Below are positions 1 to 5,000 of a stretch of 5,000 nt of DNA, in pieces. Source of the stretch: JBCBST01 sp039819115. GTDB lineage: Bacteria; Bacteroidota; Rhodothermia; Balneolales; Balneolaceae. The stretch spans positions 1 through 5,000 of the forward strand of contig JBCBST010000186.1 in assembly GCA_039819115.1 (NCBI GenBank), in the 5' to 3' direction. Every line of letters begins with the position of its first letter. Position 1 is the stretch's first letter. Position numbers and translations under genes: made by a program. A model generated the notes under the pieces. It saw only the letters and a list, made by a program, of their open reading frames with translations, was not told the origin of the DNA and made no database searches.

Positions 1-478
1 GCCTTTTGACCCGAGCAATTTATTCCCCTTGGACGATATACAGCATGGTCTTAAAAAAAGAGCAAAGAGTATTACGGATAACAATTCGATCAAGGAAAAG
101 GTGAACCAGCTTGGTAAAATCTATTTGAGTAAAGGTGGAACACTCTGCCACGGTGATTTTTATCCGGGCAGTATCATGATCACCAAACGCCATGGCTTAA
201 GGGTTATCGATCCTGAATTCTCCTTCCCGGGTCCCAAAGAGTGGGACTTAGCTGTGTTTGTAGCCCATTTGTATCTGGCGCAGACCCACATTTCTCTCAT
301 TCAAAAGTCTCTGGATTTATTTACGGGTATCGATGACTTGGACGAGTCTCTGTTTTGGGGATTTGTTGGAACCGAGATTATCAGAAGGCTCATTGGACTT
401 GCGCAACTACCGCTCGAGTTAACGCTTCAGGAAAAGGAAGACTTGCTGCAACAGGCCTGCTTATTTATTCTGAAGTAG
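1..478 (+). CDS. Phosphotransferase, APH / methylthioribose-kinase-like (5'-truncated)
   Basis: The reading frame is open from base 2, so this is the last 158 residues of a protein that begins before the window; no start codon can be assigned. Two kinase-core motifs are visible. At bases 149-157 is His-Gly-Asp (CHGDFYPGS), matching the catalytic HxD loop of aminoglycoside/choline-kinase-fold phosphotransferases. At bases 209-217 is Asp-Pro-Glu within VIDPEFSFPGP, matching the metal-binding segment. Known in the family: the first Asp is the catalytic base and the second Asp binds Mg-ATP. The Gly-Ser-Ile after the catalytic loop and the DPEF(x)F(x)GP pattern resemble methylthioribose kinases more than antibiotic kinases, in which Asn usually stands at the Ser position. 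The substrate therefore cannot be named; a small-molecule kinase acting in the cytoplasm is the inference. The stop lies four bases before the DUF547 gene, which suggests one operon. The fold family is fairly sure, the specificity is not. Confidence 0.8.
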   Translation, partial: PFDPSNLFPLDDIQHGLKKRAKSITDNNSIKEKVNQLGKIYLSKGGTLCHGDFYPGSIMITKRHGLRVIDPEFSFPGPKEWDLAVFVAHLYLAQTHISLIQKSLDLFTGIDDLDESLFWGFVGTEIIRRLIGLAQLPLELTLQEKEDLLQQACLFILK

Positions 479-482
479 TATT

Positions 483-1208
483 ATGAGAGGATTATTACTC
501 GGCATACTACTTATCTCACTAACCGCTTGTAATGCTGAACATCCCGGATCAGACAGCCCGGTGAACAACAATCGGTTATTGGAAGATTCAGGAGCGCTTT
601 TATTAACCGTTAAGCGAGGTAAACCCACCGATTCTTTAAAACTGAGCATAGCCAATATCTCTTCTGAAGAATTAGACTCCTTATTAAGTACAGATGAGGA
701 ACGCATTACGTTTTGGCTGAATGTATATAACGCTTTTTTTCAGGATCTGGCTAAGCGTAATGTGATAAACCCGGAAACCAGTTTTAAAGAACCATTTATT
801 GTTATTGGTGGAGATACTCTTAGCCTTGATGACGTGGAGCATGGTGTGTTAAGAGGCCAAACGGAGTATAGCAGCTCAAAATGGAAAGTACGTCAAATAG
901 ATCCCCGCATCCATTTTGCCTTGAACTGTGGTGCGTCAAGTTGTCCACCCATAGCGTTTTATGAAGTAGAGAAGCTGGATAAACAGTTAGAGCAAGCGAC
1001 TGTTTTGTACATCAAGACAAGCTCAATTCTGAACGTTGAAGAAAAGAAAGTTGAGGTATCTCAGCTTTTTGAATGGTTCGAAGAGGATTTTGAAGATAGG
1101 GGTGGTGTTCATGAAGTACTGTCGTTTTACCTTGAAAAAGACCTGGGTGAGTTTGAGATAGACTACACTCCCTGGGACTGGTCATTAGTATTAAACAATT
1201 ACCAATAG
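483..1208 (+). CDS. DUF547 domain-containing lipoprotein
   Basis: This is a 241-residue protein. It begins with a short basic start, a hydrophobic stretch and a lipobox Leu-Thr-Ala-Cys ending at Cys16, so it should be lipidated on that Cys by the Lgt/LspA route and anchored facing the periplasm or outer membrane. A DUF547 domain follows: FWLNVYNAF at about residues 77-85, a short beta segment near 105-112, DDVEHGVLRG at 116-125, and the signature ALNCGASSCPP at 146-156 with two conserved Cys (149 and 154). The domain has no established enzymatic activity that I know of, although its conserved polar and Cys residues hint at catalysis or metal binding. The ATG at 483 is favoured because it places the signal peptide exactly at the N-terminus. 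No clear ribosome binding site precedes it, so translation may be coupled to the upstream gene, whose stop is four bases away. The last residues approach a convergent gene on the other strand. The domain call is confident; the function is unknown. Confidence 0.9.
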   Translation: MRGLLLGILLISLTACNAEHPGSDSPVNNNRLLEDSGALLLTVKRGKPTDSLKLSIANISSEELDSLLSTDEERITFWLNVYNAFFQDLAKRNVINPETSFKEPFIVIGGDTLSLDDVEHGVLRGQTEYSSSKWKVRQIDPRIHFALNCGASSCPPIAFYEVEKLDKQLEQATVLYIKTSSILNVEEKKVEVSQLFEWFEEDFEDRGGVHEVLSFYLEKDLGEFEIDYTPWDWSLVLNNYQ

Positions 1209-1353
1209 AATAGCCTAAATCATATCCCCGGCGCTTACATAAGCGGTGTTTAGTTTTAGTTTCTGTACTTCCTGTTCGGTTAATGAGTCTGTGTGTACCA
1301 GTAAGTCTGCAGATACGGGCCATGTAATAAGTTCGAGTAATCCGGGTCGGGTA

Positions 1354-1361
1354 TTTTTTTT
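1354..1361 (-). other. Homopolymer A8 at frameshift 2 of the GNAT gene
   Basis: On the minus strand the coding sequence reads CAC ATT CAA followed by the rest of an eight-A run. As written, translation continues in the wrong frame and runs on antisense to the DUF547 gene as far as about 1012. Removing one A gives CAA AAA AAT ACC CGA and leads straight into the convincing C-terminus ending at 1215. Eight identical bases are a common site of replication slippage, of sequencing indels, and sometimes of transcriptional slippage. Confidence 0.7.
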
Positions 1362-1954
1362 GAATGTGCGCATAAATAGGGGCATCCTCATCAAACCAGG
1401 ATAGTGCGGCATGTTTTTTGTGTACCGCACACACATGTTCTAATAACTCAGGAAAGGCATGTTCAAAGCCCGTAGTAACCCAACATTCATCACAAGCTAA
1501 AAACGAGAACGATTGGGGATTAAACAATCGATTCACATAAGGAAGATGACTCAATATCCGTTTTGTAACCCATCCCGTAAGCCGGGGTAACTCTACCAGT
1601 TCCCATTCAGCTGGAATAACCCGAATACCGCAAACCCAAGTACTATCTACACTTAATGCATATCGACAGGCCTGGGAATCTTCAGAGATAAAAAAGAAAT
1701 TCGTAGTGCGATAGGCCTTGCTAACAACTCGTGAAAACAATTCCATCTCTGAACCTGAAACCTCCGATGCACGATGAGAATATGTTGGAGAAAGCCGACT
1801 GAAAATCAGAGTTTTGATGGTTCGTATCGGCTGGAATCCATTTCGTAGAGAGAGGTTAACAGATGCGTGATTTTGGCGTTCAACGTAGGCATAACTTAGT
1901 CCAGAGGCTTTTGTACCGTGCTGTGATACACGATCTTGTGAGGAAACGAGTGAA

Positions 1955-1969
1955 GTGATCTGCTCTCAA
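1955..1969 (-). other. Frameshift 1 of the GNAT gene (approximate position)
   Basis: The upstream frame reads sensibly through Thr-Ser-Ser-Leu (TTG at 1969-1967). The downstream frame becomes open only after a TGA at 1968-1966 and then reads Glu-Gln-Ile-Thr-Ser-Leu-Val. Skipping one base in the TTGAGAGCAG stretch joins them, for instance by dropping A1966 (giving Leu-Glu-Gln) or G1963 (giving Leu-Arg-Gln). There is no long homopolymer here, so ribosomal or transcriptional slippage is a poor explanation. Confidence 0.6.
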
Positions 1970-2290
1970 GGAAGAAGTGTTCTTGTTACCAACCCGTCGT
2001 TTTCTGGTCATATTCTTCCCACCCAACCGGGTTCTTAGTGATAAATATCGGATGTAGGAAACCGGAGTGGGTTGCCCGTTTATTTGTACGGTCCGATGTA
2101 TAACACCAACTATACCAATCAGTTGTTTACGAAAACGAAGGGTAACAAAACGAAGGTGCGATGTTTTTCTGATCCTTTCCCTGATGTGTACGTGCCTGTA
2201 ACGTAATTTTCCCGGGTTACCTAGTACGGTATTCGCCAGATGGTGCTCAATTTCGGAAGTGGGTTCAACCTGATGATTAATACGTATCAC

Positions 2291-2385
2291 GACCGTTGAT
2301 TTGTTTGTAGCCTGAAAGAATCTGAGCGCATCCTCTATTATATGTACAACCTGAATGCCATTTTCAACCTTTTTCCGTTTCTTTC
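2291..2385. promoter_or_regulatory. Divergent intergenic region between GNAT gene and sensor kinase
   Basis: These 95 bases separate the GTG of the minus-strand GNAT gene from the ATG of the plus-strand sensor kinase, so promoters for both should lie here or overlap the coding starts. On the plus strand TATTAT at 2336-2341 could serve as a -10 element, but no matching -35 element stands at a normal distance. The stretch just before the kinase start is pyrimidine-rich (CCTTTTTCCGTTTCTTTC) and has no Shine-Dalgarno sequence, as is common in Bacteroidota. I see no clear operator palindrome. Confidence 0.4.
2337..2367 (-). promoter_or_regulatory. Candidate sigma70-like promoter for the GNAT gene
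   Basis: The minus strand carries TTGAAA at 2367-2362 and a perfect TATAAT at 2342-2337, separated by 19 bases. Transcription would start near 2330, about 40 bases before the GTG at 2290. This agrees with the GTG as start and argues against coding further upstream. Caveats: the spacer is longer than the ideal 17, AT-rich sequence yields such hits by chance, and Bacteroidota promoters often follow a different consensus (TAnnTTTG), which I do not see here. Confidence 0.3.
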
Positions 2386-5000
2386 ATGATGAGACGTTTC
2401 AAAGCAATTCTGCTGTTTTTTGTGTTATTCCCGGTTTGTGTGGTACAACTACAAGGTCAAACCTATCCTATACGTGCTTATTCCATTGAGAGTGGGTTAA
2501 GTGAGTCTGTTGTGAATGATGTTATCCAGGATCGGGACGGTTATTTATGGATGGCTACCGGGTATGGATTGAACCGGTTTGATGGAATCGAATTTCTGAA
2601 TTATTTCGAAGAGCATGGTTTAAATAGCAACCGAGTCAGATCTCTCTACCAGGATCGTACAGGAAAAATATGGATAGGCACTGAACAAGGAGTAAATGTT
2701 TGGATGCAAGATTCGTTGTATCGGTTTTCTGAACTGGAGGCCCTGCAACAGGAGATCGTCATCTCCATTATGGAAGATTCAAATGGAGAGCTTTGGTTTG
2801 GTACAGACGGTAGTGGAGCGTGGCAGCTAGAGCGAACAGGAGGATTGATCCAGTACTCCACAGCCCAGGGTTTACGTAGCAACCAGGTGCGCGCAATGGC
2901 AGAAGATCCAAAGGGAGGGATTTGGTTTGCTACAAGAAACGGACTCACGGTATTGGAAAACGGGAATCTCCAAACCTATACCATGAACGATGGGTTACCT
3001 GAAAACCGTCTGAGAGATGTGCTTATTGGTCCTGGAAATCATATCTGGGTAGGTACGCGGAATGGGGTATCACGTTTTGACGGCAAAACATTTACAAACT
3101 GGTCTGTAAGAGACGGATTAGTCAGTCCCAGAGTACGTACGTTGAGCATGTCGAAAGACTCCCTTCTGTGGATTGGTACAGAAGCCGGAGTCTCCTCTTT
3201 TGATGGTTCAGTATTTGAGCGTTTTACGGCGGATGAAGGCCTTACAAATACCATCATTTACTCCTCAACAGTTGATAAAGAAGGTAATATCTGGATGGGT
3301 ACATACGGAGGAGGAGTAAACCAGATTTTAGGTACCTATTTCAGAAACTATACCGTGAGTCAGGGATTACCGAACAATCTGGTTACCACCTTCAGCGAAA
3401 GCAGCACAGGAGAGTTTTGGGTTGGTACGTTTGGGGGTGGTCTCATTCAGTTTAAAGATGGACTACCTCATCACATGGGGATTGACGAAGGACTGCCCGA
3501 TGACCGCGTGTTTACTATTACTCACGATTCAAAAGACCGGCTTTGGATAGGAATGCAGTGGGGGTTGGCTCGTATTGAGAATGAACGTATACAAACCTAT
3601 CCCATACAACAGTTTCCGTTCCGAAGAATCCGTGATGTGATGGAGGCAAGCGACGGTAGTTTTTGGGTTGCCTCATACGATAGTGGGTTAGTCAACATAA
3701 CCGAAAACGTTGAGATAAAATCGGTATGGAAAGAAGCAAACGGACTTCCGGATAATACCGTATTGGCTATTGTTGAGGCAGCAGATGGTTCTATCTGGAT
3801 AGCTACATATGGAGGAGTGTCGCGATTAAAAGATGGAGAAATCACCAATTATTCCATGGAAGAAGGAGTGCCTAACAATGGCGTAATGGGTATCATCAGA
3901 GATCAGAATAATGCAATCTGGATTTCTACATTCGGGGGTATTGCCTGGTTTGACGGAAGACGCTTCAGAAGTATTACGGAGGAAGATGGACTACCAGAAC
4001 GGGTCTGTTATTTTATAGAACAGGATAACGATGGCTTATTCTGGATAGGTACCAAAAGTGGGGTAGTACGATTCAACGTTCAGCAGTTCTACAGTGATAA
4101 CATAGCCGAAAGAGAACAGGCTTTTCAACTCATAACTTCTGAGCAAGGACTGGTTGGCGATGAAATGAACTTGGGTGCGGTATATGAAGATCGGGAAGGT
4201 CATCTCTGGTTTGGAGGGGTTGAAGGGCTTAGTCATTTTTTTCCAACACGCTATAAAGGCAGTTTTGCTGCACCGGAGGTCTCAATTACCGGACTCCGCG
4301 CCTCAGGAAGACCGATTTCTCTGAAGAAATCGCCCAAGCTATCCCACGATCAAAACCTGGTCGAAATTCAATTTTCCGGGATAAGCTTTACATCTCCGGA
4401 GCAGGTCTTATACGAGTACAAACTGGATGATATTGATCTGGAATGGCAGCGTACATCCGAACGCCTGGTACGGTATCCTTCCTTGCCACCTGGTAAGTAC
4501 ACCTTTAGAGTGCATGCACGGAATTCTAATGGCATGTGGAGTGGAGAATATGCCACCGTAGATTTTAGTATTAACGCGCCATACTGGATGCAATGGTGGT
4601 TTGTGATGCTTCTGATACTCATCGTTGCCGGCATATTGTTCATGTTTTATTACAATTATCGTATCAAGAAAATGATCGATATCGAGCGTATGCGTGTAAG
4701 AATAGCAAGTGACCTGCACGACGATGTTGGAGCCAGTTTAACCGAAGTGGCCCTTCAATCAGACTTTTTACAGGCTAGCAACTTGGATAACCAATACAAG
4801 AAAACCCTAAGTCAGATTGGAGATCAGTGCCGCAAAATTGTTACCAGTCTGGATGATATTGTCTGGTCGATTGATGCCCGAAATGACACTGTTGGGGATT
4901 TTACCGATCGAATGCAGGACTATATCAATAATGTATTATCACAAAAAAACATGCAGGTTCTGTATAATTTTGAAGAGTTGAATATGGGAGGCCGGCTACC
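2386..5000 (+). CDS. Two-propeller periplasmic sensor histidine kinase (3'-truncated)
   Basis: There are 871 codons up to the window edge. Domains in order: a signal peptide (about residues 1-25, basic start, hydrophobic core, ending near LQGQ); fourteen Reg_prop beta-propeller blades (about 42-620); a Y_Y_Y Ig-like domain (about 655-730, with YEYKLDD, PPGKYTFRVHARN); one transmembrane helix (about 737-756); and a HisKA_3-type dimerization/phosphoacceptor domain. In the last, RIASDLHDDVGASL places the likely phosphorylated His at 778, and SLDDIVWSID at 821-830 is typical of this family. The ATP-binding HATPase_c domain must lie downstream. Known of the family: the double propeller binds a ligand outside the cytoplasmic membrane and the Y_Y_Y domain passes the signal through the helix to the kinase; several Bacteroides members sense glycans. 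Whether a receiver and AraC domain are fused (hybrid form) or a separate LuxR/LytR-type regulator follows cannot be seen. There is an in-frame TGA at 2323 and no other ATG between it and 2386. A second ATG follows at 2389, so either may be used. Confidence 0.93.
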   Translation, partial: MMRRFKAILLFFVLFPVCVVQLQGQTYPIRAYSIESGLSESVVNDVIQDRDGYLWMATGYGLNRFDGIEFLNYFEEHGLNSNRVRSLYQDRTGKIWIGTEQGVNVWMQDSLYRFSELEALQQEIVISIMEDSNGELWFGTDGSGAWQLERTGGLIQYSTAQGLRSNQVRAMAEDPKGGIWFATRNGLTVLENGNLQTYTMNDGLPENRLRDVLIGPGNHIWVGTRNGVSRFDGKTFTNWSVRDGLVSPRVRTLSMSKDSLLWIGTEAGVSSFDGSVFERFTADEGLTNTIIYSSTVDKEGNIWMGTYGGGVNQILGTYFRNYTVSQGLPNNLVTTFSESSTGEFWVGTFGGGLIQFKDGLPHHMGIDEGLPDDRVFTITHDSKDRLWIGMQWGLARIENERIQTYPIQQFPFRRIRDVMEASDGSFWVASYDSGLVNITENVEIKSVWKEANGLPDNTVLAIVEAADGSIWIATYGGVSRLKDGEITNYSMEEGVPNNGVMGIIRDQNNAIWISTFGGIAWFDGRRFRSITEEDGLPERVCYFIEQDNDGLFWIGTKSGVVRFNVQQFYSDNIAEREQAFQLITSEQGLVGDEMNLGAVYEDREGHLWFGGVEGLSHFFPTRYKGSFAAPEVSITGLRASGRPISLKKSPKLSHDQNLVEIQFSGISFTSPEQVLYEYKLDDIDLEWQRTSERLVRYPSLPPGKYTFRVHARNSNGMWSGEYATVDFSINAPYWMQWWFVMLLILIVAGILFMFYYNYRIKKMIDIERMRVRIASDLHDDVGASLTEVALQSDFLQASNLDNQYKKTLSQIGDQCRKIVTSLDDIVWSIDARNDTVGDFTDRMQDYINNVLSQKNMQVLYNFEELNMGGRL
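2509..4245 (+). repeat. Fourteen tandem Reg_prop beta-propeller repeats in the sensor kinase
   Basis: The protein repeats a unit of about 41 residues with the core D-x-x-G-x-(L/I)-W-(I/V/F)-(G/A)-T-x-x-G-(V/L)-x-x-(F/L), usually followed by a DGL-(P/x)-x-N-x-(V/L) linker. The marker Trp residues are at 55, 96, 137, 180, 221, 262, 303, 345, 387, 427, 471, 512, 553 and 608. Fourteen units fit two seven-bladed propellers, the architecture known for Bacteroides hybrid sensors; the split would fall between Trp303 and Trp345. The last spacing is longer (55 residues), and the final blade reads LWFGGVEGL followed by a Pro, as is usual for the closing unit. The DNA copies have diverged and are not recent duplications. 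Confidence 0.88.

Larger units (their letters stand above)
1215..2290 (-). pseudogene. GNAT-family N-acetyltransferase-like gene, broken by two frameshifts
   Basis: Three consecutive minus-strand reading frames join into one protein of about 357 residues. Piece 1 runs from a GTG at 2290 to about 1967 and holds a GNAT-like core (LIGIVGVIHRT, then VSYIRYLSLRTRL). Piece 2 runs from about 1965 to the A8 run at 1361-1354 and begins EQITSLVSSQ. It continues with LSYAYVERQNHASVNLSLR and NGFQPIRTIKTLIFSRLSP, the late GNAT core, and then a long C-terminal part (ELPRLTGWV, RLFNPQSFSFLACDE). Piece 3 runs from about 1355 to the TAG at 1217-1215 and ends KLKLNTAYVSAGDMI. Both joins need one base skipped. 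From memory, long GNAT proteins of Bacteroidota share this order: a YAYV(x)xxN block, a GF(x)xxRT block, FSR(x)xP and a closing AY(V/I)SA. Family members would acetylate an amine using acetyl-CoA; the substrate is unknown. The frame is also open upstream to about 2384, but no standard start is present there. The gene is either a decayed pseudogene or an intact gene with indel errors in the assembly. Confidence 0.72.

Noticed and set aside
461..706. Minus-strand open frame of 81 codons opposite the DUF547 gene.
   Set aside because: It lies antisense to the signal peptide and the start of the DUF547 domain, has no recognizable motif, and its protein is Ser/Leu-rich as expected of a shadow frame.
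1232..1245. Inverted repeat CGCTTA-CA-TAAGCG followed by a T-rich stretch, 23 bases after the DUF547 stop, as a rho-independent terminator.
   Set aside because: The stem is only about five pairs with a four-base loop, the T tract is interrupted, and the bases encode the GNAT C-terminus (Thr-Ala-Tyr-Val-Ser). It could still assist termination, but support is too weak to annotate.
1012..1353. Apparent C-terminal continuation of the middle GNAT piece after the A8 run.
   Set aside because: Past the A8 run this frame gives low-complexity, Arg/Thr-rich sequence and then runs antisense to the well-supported DUF547 gene, while the alternative frame gives a coherent C-terminus stopping at 1215.
2509..4245. 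Tandem DNA repeats as a possible CRISPR array or mobile repeat.
   Set aside because: The periodicity is about 123 bases, lies in frame within one protein and corresponds to beta-propeller blades; the copies have diverged at the DNA level.
2646..4719. Several minus-strand open frames of 66-103 codons opposite the sensor kinase.
   Set aside because: They are antisense to the repeated propeller coding sequence or to the Y_Y_Y/transmembrane region. The similar Ser/Pro-rich pattern in several of them simply mirrors the repeats on the coding strand.

Overview
The window looks like a gene-dense piece of a Bacteroidota-type chromosome; a Balneolota or Rhodothermota relative is equally possible. The pointers are a two-propeller sensor kinase with Reg_prop blades and a Y_Y_Y domain, a DUF547 lipoprotein, a long GNAT protein of a type I associate with Bacteroidota, moderate-to-low GC, and no strong Shine-Dalgarno sequences. 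The taxonomic placement is inference from gene content. I see no RNA gene, CRISPR array, insertion sequence, phage gene or plasmid gene.

Layout: (a) Positions 1-478, plus strand: the C-terminal part of an APH/methylthioribose-kinase-like phosphotransferase whose N-terminus lies before the window. (b) Positions 483-1208, plus strand: a DUF547 lipoprotein four bases downstream, probably in the same transcript. (c) Positions 1215-2290, minus strand: one long GNAT-like acetyltransferase gene broken by two apparent frameshifts. Its three pieces lie in three different frames, so a simple gene caller would miss it or report fragments with wrong ends. Its stop codon is only six bases from the end of the convergent DUF547 gene. 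(d) Positions 2291-2385: a short divergent intergenic region with a plausible minus-strand promoter. (e) Positions 2386-5000, plus strand: the first 871 codons of a periplasmic-sensor histidine kinase with 14 beta-propeller blades, a Y_Y_Y domain, one membrane helix and a LytS/NarX-type histidine box. The ATP-binding domain lies beyond the window.

Working together: the first two genes are probably co-transcribed, but the sequence does not show a shared pathway. The sensor kinase would detect an extracytoplasmic ligand and signal to a response regulator outside the window. I did not find a convincing new biological system. The most informative result is the reconstruction of the frameshifted GNAT gene.
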